Assembly (NCBI GenBank): GCA_963798705.1
Contig: CAWCTW010000005.1
Location: 434,001-498,000 of the forward strand
Length of the DNA stretch: 64,000 nucleotides
Reading direction: 5' to 3'
DNA from: AC-56 sp963798705
GTDB lineage: Bacteria; Actinomycetota; Thermoleophilia; Solirubrobacterales; 70-9
Part shown: one piece after another, positions 32,559-40,493 of the stretch
How positions within the stretch are numbered: the first letter of the stretch is position 1
How the letters are laid out: every line of letters begins with the position of its first letter
Notes under the pieces: model-generated
Told to the model about the DNA's origin: nothing
What the model saw: the letters and a program-made list of their open reading frames with translations, nothing else
Database searches by the model: none
Translations under genes and position numbers: made by a program

Positions 32559-34452
32559 GTGATCGCCGCGCTGGAGTACGCCAAGCGCGGATTCGGTGTG
32601 ATCCCGTGCAATGGCAAGGTCCCGCTGACCGAGCACGGCGTAACCGACGCGACCACCGACCCCGACCGGATCGAGGCTTGGTGGCAACGCTGGCCGGATG
32701 CGAACGTCGCGATCTCCACCGGCAACGGCTCGAGCATCGTGGTGCTCGATGTCGATGGCGACGATGGCAGCGAGTCACTTCGCAAACTTGAGCGCAGGCA
32801 CGGTGAGCTGCCGCGGACAGCGAGCATCAAGACCCCGAGCGGCGGCAGTCACTTCTACTTCCGCCATCCCGGCGGCGAGATCCGTAACTCGGTCGGCGGA
32901 TTGGGCGACGGGTTGGACGTTCGCGGCGATGGCGGAGTACGTGGTGGCGCCGCCGTCACCGGGTTATGAGCGCGACGAGGAGGCGCCGATCGCTGATCCG
33001 CCGCAATGGCTGATCGCGCTGATGGATGGAGCAAGCCGCAACGGCTCGAAGCCGCCGGACAGCGGCGAGATCCACCGAGGCCGTCGTAACGACACGCTGG
33101 CATCGCTTGCCGGCACGATGCGGCGCCGTGGGATGAGTGAGGCCGCGATCGCTGCGGCGTTGAAGGTGACGAACCGGGAGCGGTGCAAGCCGCCCCTTCC
33201 CGAACCTGAGGTCGACCGAATCGCGGCCAGCGTTGCCAGCTACGAACCCGAGGGCAAGACAGCGGCCGATCTCCTGATCGACATGGAGGAGGCGATCCAG
33301 CTCGCCGAGGAGCCGATCTCCTACCCGATCGAGCCGATCGCCGCCCGCGGCTTCCTGACCATCCTCGCCGGCCGTCACTCCAGCTTCAAGAGCTGGGTGA
33401 TGATCGCGACCGGCTATGTCGCCCATCGAGGCGGCGGTGAGATCGCAGGGATGCGGTGCGAACCGACGACGACTCTTTACGTCGACGCCGAGAATGGCCC
33501 GCGGCTGATGGGGCGCCGCTTCACGGCCGCTGGCATTCCGGCCGATGGGTTGATGATCGCTGATGGCGACAAGCTTCGCCTGCCGCGTGACCTTGATCTC
33601 TTGCGGGCACTGATCGAGGAGACACGCGCCGGCCTAGTGGTGCTCGATTCGCTGCGGCGCTTGGCTCCCGCCATTAGGGAGAACGAATCCGACGACATGG
33701 CGGCGCTGATCGCCGACATCGGCACCATGTCGCGCGAGCTGAACGTCGCGATCGTCCTGATCCACCATCGTTCGACCAAGGCCGGCGCTGCCACCCTGCG
33801 CGGCAGTTCCTCGATCGAGGATCAATCCGATCTCGTGTTCACGCTCGAACGCGTCAGTGGCGACCCTGACCGCGAGCGTCGTCGCCTCAAGGCCGTCAAG
33901 TATCGAATCGACGCCGAGCCGCCGTCGATCTGGCTGCGGATGGGAAAGGTCGATGGCCGCTTCGTGGTCGACGATGCCGAGCCCCATGACGCCGATGGAC
34001 CCGGCCGTCCACGTGAACGTGACCACCATCGCGACGACGTACTCGCCGAGCTTGGCGACAAACCACGGTCAGCACGCGGCATCGCGAGATCCCTCGATAT
34101 GAGCGATCGAACGGTGCGGCGGATACTCGATGACCTTGCCGCGCCCGGATTGGCGATAAACAAGCCAGATGGGTGGGTGCGGCACAATCCAAACCCCCTA
34201 AGGGACAGGGATTCTGCCGCACCCCCTGACGACGGCGACCGTGCTGGTGGGGATGCCGGCGATCGTGACCGTGGGGATGCCGGCGATGATGGCCGAGAAC
34301 CCCCCGCCAGTGAGGTTGTACGCCGTCTTGCTTACCCAACGACCCGCAAGACGGCTGAGCAGATAGGTGAGGGTCACCGCGCCAGGGGTGTCGTCGTTGA
34401 GGTCCGGGAAGTCTCCAACGGGAAGTTCGCCCCGTTCGAGGTCGCGAAGTGA
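32559..34452 (+). pseudogene. PrimPol primase-helicase, one frameshift
   Basis: From a GTG start, residues 1-125 are a bifunctional primase/polymerase (PriPol) N-terminus: GFGVIPCNGKVPL, WWQRWPDANVAISTG, VVLDVDGDDG (catalytic acidic pair), KTPSGGSHFYFRHPG, GLDVRGDGG. The expected continuation YVVAPPSPGY lies in another frame after one extra base near 32935. The second frame runs to 34452. It has a RecA/RepA-like helicase with a variant Walker A (AGRHSSFKS), Walker B GLVVLDSL, and VLIHHRSTKAGAATLRGSS. A winged HTH, ARSLDMSDRTVRRILDDL, lies near the end. The repaired protein would have about 630 residues and would serve as the element's replication initiator. Hairpin B lies inside its 3' part. 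Confidence 0.85.
34175..34224. repeat. Hairpin B of a related pair inside the element
   Basis: Perfect 10-bp arms GGGTGCGGCA (34175-34184) and TGCCGCACCC (34215-34224), with AATCC/GGATT as a second pairing inside and a C-rich loop AAACCCCCTAAGGG. It is homologous in layout and words to hairpin A, 2.8 kb away, yet lies within the helicase coding sequence. Confidence 0.75.
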
Positions 34453-34631
34453 CCTGCGATCGCTGCGGTGTCGACTTTGAGCCCGAACCGCATGCCATCT
34501 TTCAGCGGCATTGCCGCGCGTGTCTGCGGTCGAAGCGATGCTCATGCCGTCGACCGATCCGCTGGCATGACGATCTCGGTACGCGCTGCGTCAGGTGCGG
34601 CGGCGATCTGGAGTCGAGGACGCGATCGTGA
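34449..34631 (+). CDS. Zinc-ribbon-like small protein
   Basis: 60 residues with CDRCGVDFEPEPH, CRACLRSKRC and CVRCGGDLESR: three CxxC-type knuckles, suggesting one or two zinc sites. The GTG start overlaps the stop of the primase gene, and its stop overlaps the next gene's GTG. No family assigned; could bind DNA or RNA. Confidence 0.6.
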   Translation: MTCDRCGVDFEPEPHAIFQRHCRACLRSKRCSCRRPIRWHDDLGTRCVRCGGDLESRTRS

Positions 34632-34888
34632 CCGTCCGGCTGCTCACGGCGCGGATCGTCGCCGACATGTTGGACGTATCCACCGAAACCGTCCTCCGCT
34701 GGACCCGTCGCGGCGAGTTGCCGGCGATCCGGTTGCCCGGTGGCGCGATCCGGTTCCATGAGGCCGAGATCGAGGCATGGCTTGACGAACGGGCGACGCC
34801 GCGACGAGGAGTGCTAGCTACCCCGGCTGGCGCCGCCCAGCGGCTAGGCTATCCCGTGCTAGCTACCCCCGACGACGAGGAGGATTGA
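34628..34888 (+). CDS. Excisionase-like HTH protein (MerR/AlpA type)
   Basis: 86 residues from a GTG at 34628. LTARIVADMLDVSTETVLRW is the HTH and RRGELPAIRLPGGAIRFHEAEIEAWLDE completes the Xis/HTH_17 module (residues 3-56). It stands directly before the integrase gene, the usual place of a recombination directionality factor. The tail contains ATP-repeat-like sequence (GVLATPAGAA, PVLATPDDEE), from CTAGCTACCCC repeated in the DNA at about 34815 and 34858. Confidence 0.8.
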   Translation: MTVRLLTARIVADMLDVSTETVLRWTRRGELPAIRLPGGAIRFHEAEIEAWLDERATPRRGVLATPAGAAQRLGYPVLATPDDEED

Positions 34889-34889
34889 G

Positions 34890-35970
34890 ATGCCACGCCG
34901 ACCGACTGGCTCCGTGTTCCGTACCCCTAACGGCTACGGGATCCGGTGGCCCGAGGACGGCCGCCGCCCCCAACGGACCGGGTTTGCGACCAAGACCGAG
35001 GCGCGCCGCTGGTTCGCCGAGAACGTCGCCCCGAGACTCGATCGCGGTGCCCCTTCGCCCGAGATCACGTTCGGTGCATTCTGCGACCTCTATCTCGAAC
35101 GCTCGCGGTGCCGACGTTGCCGACTCCACCCGCTGCACCCTTGAGGAATGGTCGCGCCGGCACGATCGACGTTCGGCTACATGGACGCTTCGCGAGCTGG
35201 AGGGTGGCGCCGATGACATCGCGCGGTGGAGATCGAGACTGGCCGAGGGTCCGCGCTATCGGGCGACCCGGGGACTCCGTCAGAGGTCATCGCTGCCGCC
35301 GTGCGGTGGCGCTACATGACCTCGAACCCGGCGATCGCCGCTGGCGCCAACCCGACACCGCAGCCGGCCGAGGATCTGACCCGTTCACGCCGACCGAGAT
35401 CGAGGCGATCTGCGCCGAGATCACCGCCGCCGATGCCGCCCTGGTGGACCTTCGCCGCCGAAACCGGGTTGAGAACGAACGAGTGGGTGGCGCTCGAACG
35501 TCGCGACATCGACCGTGACGGTCCGGCAGCGATGGTCCGGCGGCGCTATGCGCGAGGTCGACCGACGCCATACCCCAAGACGCAGCGGCGACGGGTGCCA
35601 TTGACGGCGGTGGCGTTCGATGCGCTGGAGTCGCTGCCGCCCCGGATTGACACGGCGCTCATGTTTCCTGCCGCCGAGGGCGGACCGATCGAGATCGACA
35701 ACTGGCGTCAGCGGGTGTGGCATCCGGCGCTTGAAGCTGCCGGCATCCGCCAACGTGGGCCGTATCAGCTTCGCCACACCTTCGCGACCAACGCGCTCGC
35801 TACCGGGGTTTCGATCTTCGCAACTAGCGCGGGTGATGGGCGCATCGGTGAGGACGATCGACCATCACTATGGCGCGTTCACCCGTGAATCCGAGGACGA
35901 GATCCGCGACCTACTCGACGCGTCGGCTCGACGTAGTGGCGTTTTAGTGGCGTCGGACGAGGGCGGTTGA
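34890..35970 (+). pseudogene. Tyrosine integrase, several frameshifts
   Basis: Pieces of one phage integrase appear in order but in changing frames. An N-terminal AP2-like/arm-binding part, MPRRPTGSVFRTPNGYGIRW, is followed by the core-binding start GAFCDLYLER. Then comes ADVADSTRCTLEEW in a second frame and AAAVRWRYMTSNPAIAAGA in a third. PFTPTEIEAICAEI follows, then the catalytic ETGLRTNEWVALERRDID (box I Arg), PYQLRHTFATNAL (box II, with Tyr where His is usual) and MGASVRTIDHHYGAF (nucleophile Tyr). At least four shifts are needed. It lies just inside attR next to the intact tRNA, the normal place. It is not functional as read. Confidence 0.88.
35929..35956. repeat. 28-bp direct repeat near the right end of the element
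   Basis: Identical to 29399-29426. Here it encodes part of the integrase C-terminus (SGVLVAS). It ends 50 bases before attR, whereas the left copy is 121 bases inside attL. Confidence 0.8.
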
Positions 35971-36006
35971 ATGTGCCGGTGGCACCAACTACCTGCAAAC
36001 GACGGA

Positions 36007-36053
36007 ATGGGCGCTACTGGGCTCGAACCAGTGACCTCCAGCTTGTCGAGCTG
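36007..36053. repeat. attR, 47-bp direct repeat within tRNA-Val
   Basis: Identical to attL (29232-29278). It forms the 3' half of the intact tRNA-Val, from the anticodon stem to the discriminator. Flanking bases differ at both ends, fixing the repeat at 47 bp. Confidence 0.93.
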
Positions 36054-36080
36054 GCGCTCTCCCAACTGAGCTAAGCGCCC
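36008..36080 (-). tRNA. tRNA-Val (anticodon GAC) with C33
   Basis: Minus-strand cloverleaf: acceptor GGGCGCT/AGCGCCC, D arm GCTC/GAGC, anticodon stem CCAGC/GCTGG with loop TCGACAA, T arm ACTGG TTCGAGC CCAGT, discriminator A; CCA is not encoded. Anticodon GAC reads valine codons. Position 33 is C in place of the near-universal U. All stems are perfect apart from usual positions. It is the integration target of the adjacent element, which restored the 3' half. Confidence 0.9.
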
Positions 36081-36125
36081 GAGAGCCTCGAGTTTATCCG
36101 CCGCCCGGCGGTCGCCGACCGGGCG

Positions 36126-37502
36126 TCAGGCGGAAGCGAGCGACAGCGCGTGGTTGGCCTGGATCCTGTCGTCCGGGTCCCAGCGCCGCTTGACCTCGGC
36201 CAGCCGCGAGCAGGTCTCGGCCGGAAGGATCGCGTCGACGTCACACGGGCGCTCGGCGAAGTTGAAGTAGCCGCCCGGGGCGGCCCAGGGCCTCATCGCC
36301 TGGTGGAGCCGATCGAGCGCGGCGGGGATCGCCTGGCCAAGCTCGGGCGTCATCGGCGTGCCGATCGCGAGCATCACGAAGTCGGCGTCCAGGGCCGGCA
36401 GCGCACCACCGCCCTCGTCGGCCCTGGCCAGAGCGCCGCCGAGCTGGCGGACCTCGGCGAGCAGAAGCGGGGAGCCGGCGTCGGGGCCCGCCGCACCGAC
36501 GAGCGTGTCGATCGCGTCGTCGGGAAGCTCGGCGAGCACCGCATGGTGGCCCAGGGCCGGAACCGGCGGCTCCGGGTCCATGTGGATCCGCGAGAGGCCG
36601 GCCGCCGGGATCTGCCCGAAGGTGTCCATGATCGGCTCGCCGATCTCCCGCAGCGGGGCGATCGTCGCCTCACCCTCCTCCTGGCTCCCGATGCACGCCG
36701 CGCCGAGCGTCAACAGGGGCCGGTCGCGAAGCGGCTCGGGTACGTCCGGGATCGGGGGTGGTCGCAGGAAGCGCCCGATCGACGTCACGTCGTCGGAGAC
36801 CGATGCGGCCCAGTCGCGGTAGGCACGAAGCGCGTCCGCGCCGAGCTCGGCCGGCAGGATGAGCGTCCCGGCGTAGACGTCGGCGATCGGGATCAGGTCC
36901 AGGTGGAGGGCGGTGACGATCGCGTAGCCGCCGCCACCGCCCCGGAGGGCCCAGAACAGGTCCGGGTGGTTGTCGGAGTCGACTCGTCGCCCCTCGCCCT
37001 CGGCGGTGACGACCTCGATCGCGTTGACGCGATTGCAGGCGAACCCGTATCGACGCCCCAGCCAGCTCAGCCCGCCGCCCAGGGTGAAGCCCACGACCCC
37101 CACGTTGGGCGAGGATCCGGGCAGGAAGCACATCCCCTCGGCGTGCGCGGCCGCGGCGAGCTCCTCCGCCAGCACGCCCGCCTCCACCCGCGCCGTCTCC
37201 GAGTCGGCGTCCACCTGGACGTCCCGCATCCGCTCGGTCTTCAGCAGGATCGTGTCGTCCAGCGCTCCCAGCGCGGCGGCGCCGTGACCGGTGCCCTGGC
37301 CCGCGACCCGGAGGTCACGCTGACTCGCGAAGGTCACCACCCGCGCCACGTCGTCGGCGCTCTCCGCGAACGCCACCGCCGCCGGGCGCTGATCCGCGGC
37401 GAGGTTCCACGCCGCCCTGGCCGCATCCCAGTCCGAGTCCGCCGGCGTCGCGACCCGGCCCGCGATCTCAAGCTCGGAGAATCCGTTCATCAAGCGCCGC
37501 AT
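36126..37502 (-). CDS. FAD-binding oxidoreductase (BBE/6-hydroxynicotine oxidase-like)
   Basis: 458 residues of the vanillyl-alcohol-oxidase flavoprotein fold. The FAD domain has VAGQGTGHGAAAL (His in the usual position for covalent FAD), LPGSSPNVGVVGFTLGGGLSWLGRRYG and GGGGGYAIVTALHLDL. The C-terminal berberine-bridge part ends YFNFAERP and RRWDPDDRIQANHAL. It oxidises alcohols, amines or sugars; substrate unknown. There are two possible ATGs (37502 and 37490), with no clear ribosome site to choose. It is a single gene just beyond the tRNA-Val. Confidence 0.85.
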   Translation of the reverse strand: MRRLMNGFSELEIAGRVATPADSDWDAARAAWNLAADQRPAAVAFAESADDVARVVTFASQRDLRVAGQGTGHGAAALGALDDTILLKTERMRDVQVDADSETARVEAGVLAEELAAAAHAEGMCFLPGSSPNVGVVGFTLGGGLSWLGRRYGFACNRVNAIEVVTAEGEGRRVDSDNHPDLFWALRGGGGGYAIVTALHLDLIPIADVYAGTLILPAELGADALRAYRDWAASVSDDVTSIGRFLRPPPIPDVPEPLRDRPLLTLGAACIGSQEEGEATIAPLREIGEPIMDTFGQIPAAGLSRIHMDPEPPVPALGHHAVLAELPDDAIDTLVGAAGPDAGSPLLLAEVRQLGGALARADEGGGALPALDADFVMLAIGTPMTPELGQAIPAALDRLHQAMRPWAAPGGYFNFAERPCDVDAILPAETCSRLAEVKRRWDPDDRIQANHALSLASA

Positions 37503-37552
37503 CCTAGGACGAACGCGGACGCCGTGCCTGTAAGGGCGCGGACCTCGGGGGC

Positions 37553-38545
37553 TCAGGCGACCGCCGGCGGCGCCGGAGCCGGTGCCGGCGGCGTCGCGAC
37601 GAGGCCCTTGGCGTACATCGTCTCCACGAAGACCTCGCGAGTGTCGGCGGAGGGCTGCCAGCCGATCTCGCTCTTCAGCTTCTCGTTGGAGACGACCCAG
37701 GGGTAGCGGATGAAGTTGAGGTTGCCCGGCGGCGACTCGATGCGCGGCGCGTGAAGCGCCCAGGCGGCGCCATAGATGCGGCGGGTCATCTTCATCGACA
37801 TCTCCCTGGTCTTGGTGCCGACCATCTCGGCCGACTCACCCCAGGTGATCGTCCCGTCGCCGCCGACGTTGAAGGCACCCCCGGCCTTGGCGTCGAGCAA
37901 CCCGACGATCGCGCTGACGACGTCGTCCTCGTGCACGAGCTGGAAGTCCTGGTCGACGCCGTCGAGGATCGGCATGAAGCTCGAGTTCTTCCAGCTCCGC
38001 GATATGTAGTTCTCGACGTTGGGGCCGAAGACGATGCTCGGGCGCACGATCGTCATCACGCGATCCGGGTTCTCGAGCGCCCACAGCTGGCAGATCCGGT
38101 CGGCGTCGGCCTTGTGGCGCGCGTAGGAGAAATCCGGCTGACCGCGAACCGGCCAGTCCTCGGCGATCGGCTTGGGGTTGTCCGGGAACGCCCCGTAGGC
38201 GGTCGCCGACGACGTCACCAGGGCCTGCTGGGTCCCCGAATCCGCGGCAGCCCGCAGCACGGCGGCGGTGCCGTTGACGTCGATGTCATACATGCGCGCC
38301 TCGTCGCGAATCGGGTTCAGCACGAAGGCGAGGTGCACGAGCGCGTCCGGCCGCTCGCGCTCGAGCAGGCCGCGGATCGATGCGTAGTCCCGCACGTCCC
38401 CACGGACGAACGTGGACTTGGGCTGTGGCCTCCCCGGTGGACGAACGTCGAGGTTCACGATGCCCTCGACGTCGTCGCGAGCAGCGAGGATCTCGGTGAG
38501 CCGGGATCCGATGTATCCCGAGCCGCCGGTGATCAAGTACCGCAC
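37553..38545 (-). CDS. NAD-dependent epimerase/dehydratase (extended SDR)
   Basis: 330 residues. NAD motif GGSGYIGS at 7-14, active site FSYARHKADADR (Tyr-x3-Lys), TSSATAYGAF with the Ser, VRPSIVFGPN and a C-terminal WVVSNEKLKSEIGWQPSA substrate-domain pattern. It ends in a Pro/Ala tail. The substrate may be a sugar nucleotide or another oxidised intermediate. It is oriented like, but not clearly coupled to, the FAD oxidase 50 bases downstream. Its own promoter should lie in 38546-38830. Confidence 0.85.
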   Translation of the reverse strand: MRYLITGGSGYIGSRLTEILAARDDVEGIVNLDVRPPGRPQPKSTFVRGDVRDYASIRGLLERERPDALVHLAFVLNPIRDEARMYDIDVNGTAAVLRAAADSGTQQALVTSSATAYGAFPDNPKPIAEDWPVRGQPDFSYARHKADADRICQLWALENPDRVMTIVRPSIVFGPNVENYISRSWKNSSFMPILDGVDQDFQLVHEDDVVSAIVGLLDAKAGGAFNVGGDGTITWGESAEMVGTKTREMSMKMTRRIYGAAWALHAPRIESPPGNLNFIRYPWVVSNEKLKSEIGWQPSADTREVFVETMYAKGLVATPPAPAPAPPAVA

Positions 38546-38832
38546 GCGCCCATCCTATTCGCACCGGGCGTGCCCGGCGGGTTTCGCCGCGCCGCAGTTG
38601 CGAGCAAACGCTCACACTTGTCCGGATCGCACGCACGGACGGGCCGCCGTTGGCCGATTGGGCGAAAGCCCGCAAAGAGCGCAAAATGCAGGCGAGAGCC
38701 GCGAACCGGGGAAGCGAAACTTCTCGCCAAGATTGGTGTTAAGTTAGTGCAAGCCATCGCCGATAGAGGTGGCGAAGACTTAAGGACCGACGGGCCAGCG
38801 GCCGCATCGCTGGCGGCACGTCCTTCGGATAC
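38546..38832. other. Intergenic region with candidate small RNA body
   Basis: No coding sequence is recognised here. From about 38720 the plus strand is less GC-rich and holds a run of possible stem-loops: GCCATC/GGTGGC (38753-38773) and GCCAGCG/CGCTGGC (38794-38814), leading into the terminator at 38833-38859. TTAAG occurs twice (about 38739 and 38780). A plus-strand transcript of roughly 120-140 bases ending at that terminator would be a small RNA; it does not match 6S, SRP, tmRNA or RNase P RNA as I know them. Confidence 0.4.
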
Positions 38833-38859
38833 AAAGGGCCCCTTCCGAGGGGCCCTTTT
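38833..38859. terminator. Bidirectional intrinsic terminator
   Basis: A 7-bp G/C stem GGGCCCC/GGGGCCC with loop TTCCGA, AAA on the left and TTTT on the right. On the minus strand it would end the coiled-coil/NfeD operon; on the plus strand it would end a possible small RNA. Confidence 0.85.
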
Positions 38860-38871
38860 CCGTGCGCGGCC

Positions 38872-39192
38872 TCAGCCGAGGCGCTCGACCTCGAGGGTCA
38901 GCCCGTCCACCGCCGTGATCCGAACCATGTCGCCTTCCGGGATCGTCTCGCGAGCCCGTGCGTTCCAGAGCTCCCCGAGCAGGCGAACTCGGCCGAGCGG
39001 AGCGCAATCGTCGATCACGGTCGCGGTCATCCCGACCATCGTCTCCGGCCCGGACCGCAGGCGGTAGCGCTTCAGGAAGCGCTTCCATCCGAGGTACTCA
39101 AGGATCTCGAGGGCGAGACCGCCCGCCAGCGCCACGAGACCCCAGGGCAGGCCGAAGACGATCAGGGCGGCGAGCCCGATGATCACGAGCAT
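38872..39192 (-). CDS. NfeD-like membrane protein
   Basis: 106 residues. Two hydrophobic stretches near the start (MLVIIGLAALIVFGLPWGLV, ALAGGLALEILEYLGW) are followed by the NfeD OB-fold (MVGMTATVIDDCAPLGRVRLLGELWNAR, then GDMVRITAVDGLTLEVERLG). These proteins usually partner with SPFH/stomatin proteins; none is present here. Instead a coiled-coil protein precedes it by 11 bases, suggesting an alternative membrane-organising pair. Confidence 0.85.
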   Translation of the reverse strand: MLVIIGLAALIVFGLPWGLVALAGGLALEILEYLGWKRFLKRYRLRSGPETMVGMTATVIDDCAPLGRVRLLGELWNARARETIPEGDMVRITAVDGLTLEVERLG

Positions 39193-39203
39193 CGGGGGGC
39201 GCC

Positions 39204-40268
39204 TTAGCTCGGGTTCGCGTCGGGGTCGATGCGCTCCAGCAGGCGCCGCTCGGCGTCGGTAATCCGCTTCGCGGCGTCGACCTCGGATCGCGTCGCCGCG
39301 GCGATGCGATCCTCCCAGTCGACGGCCCGCTCGGCGTGCTCCCCGAGCTCGGCGATCCGCCTCGCGGCCTCACTAACCCGGTCCTCGATCTCGAGCACAC
39401 GCCGCTTGGCCTCCTCGCCGCCCGCGATCGCTCGCTCCAGGCGGCCGACGGCATCGGTGATCAGAGGCTCGGTGGACGCGGCGCGGCTCTCCGTCCGCGC
39501 CAACCGCTCCGAGGCCTCGTCGAGCCGGCCCTCGAGCTCAGCGGTGGCTGACGCCGCGGCGGCGACGCGCTGGTCGACCTGCCCGAGGAGGGTCTCCGCC
39601 GCCTCCCGCACCGCCTGCACTTCGGTCATTCGCAGCTCGGCCTGGCGCTCCAGGTGCGCCAGCGCCCCGGTCATACGCTTGGAGTTCTCCTCCCGGACGA
39701 GCCTGAGCTCCTGCCGGCGGGCGCGCATGCCCAGCTTCTCGGCCGACGCCTCGATCCCGCCCGCGGCCTTGGCCGCGGACCTCTCGGCGCGAGCGGCGGC
39801 CGACTCGGCGGCGCGGATCGCCTCCGCCTCCACCTTGCGAATCGAGCCGAGCGGCGCCTCGGCAGCCTCCTTCACGCGCTGCAGCTCGTCCGCGAGCTGG
39901 GCGTCACCCTGCGCCTTGAGCTCGGCGACCGCTCCCTCCAGGCGCTGGGAGACGTTCTCCGCCAGGCGCCGCTCAGTGTCCTGGAGGCGTTGCTCGGTGG
40001 CGGCCAGGTCCCGCTCGACCTCCGCGTGGAGATCCTCGCCCGCGCGTCGCAACACCTCGGCGAGGCGGCGCTCGAACTCCTCGACGGCAGCGTCGAGCCA
40101 GGCCGCGTCCCCCTTGACCGGCTCGCCGGCCTCAGGCCCCGGCTCCCGTTCTCGCTCCGGCTGACCGGGCTCGGGTTGCCTCGCCGGCGAGGGCTCGGGC
40201 CCGCGGCGCCCGAGCGCCCTCGCCACTCGCGTGCCCAGGCCGCGCCGCCGCTGGCTTTCCTCGTCCAC
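39204..40268 (-). CDS. Long coiled-coil protein
   Basis: 354 residues, almost all charged heptad sequence from about 50 to 345. The N-terminus is Arg/Pro/Glu-rich (GRRGPEPSPARQPEPGQPER). There is no signal peptide or membrane helix. It resembles DivIVA/apolipoprotein-like coiled coils in composition only. Its position directly before NfeD suggests a membrane-associated scaffold. Between its start and the next gene upstream (40269-40493) no gene is evident. Confidence 0.7.
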   Translation of the reverse strand: MDEESQRRRGLGTRVARALGRRGPEPSPARQPEPGQPEREREPGPEAGEPVKGDAAWLDAAVEEFERRLAEVLRRAGEDLHAEVERDLAATEQRLQDTERRLAENVSQRLEGAVAELKAQGDAQLADELQRVKEAAEAPLGSIRKVEAEAIRAAESAAARAERSAAKAAGGIEASAEKLGMRARRQELRLVREENSKRMTGALAHLERQAELRMTEVQAVREAAETLLGQVDQRVAAAASATAELEGRLDEASERLARTESRAASTEPLITDAVGRLERAIAGGEEAKRRVLEIEDRVSEAARRIAELGEHAERAVDWEDRIAAATRSEVDAAKRITDAERRLLERIDPDANPS

Positions 40269-40493
40269 GGCACAATGGTCCTACACCCGGCGGTCGCACG
40301 CGGGCTTCCAGCCGAGCCAGTCCCGCAATTGCAAGTGGACGACCGAATGGTTGAGCAGGCCCAGGCGGTCGATACCGCCGAAGTGTCGCCTCACTCGGGC
40401 CCGATGCCCGCGGCCAACCCCGAGATCGTCCCGGCCGCGCGTTGCGCCCGTCGGGGCCGACGTCGGGTCGCCACCCCTCGCCGCCGGGGCCGC

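Larger units (their letters stand above)
29232..36053. mobile_element. Capsid-encoding phage-satellite-like element in tRNA-Val
   Basis: The element is bounded by an exact 47-bp direct repeat (29232-29278 and 36007-36053) that equals the 3' half of the tRNA-Val gene. All its genes read on the plus strand: hypothetical (29467), HK97-type major capsid (29916), small ORF (31054), RHH protein (31472), small protein (31792), PrimPol-helicase (32559), zinc ribbon (34449), Xis-like (34628) and tyrosine integrase (34890) next to the intact tRNA. No portal, large terminase, protease or tail gene is visible. Size and content resemble phiRv1/phiRv2 of M. tuberculosis and capsid-encoding satellites. Frameshifts in the integrase and PrimPol genes indicate that it is decaying. 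Confidence 0.9.
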
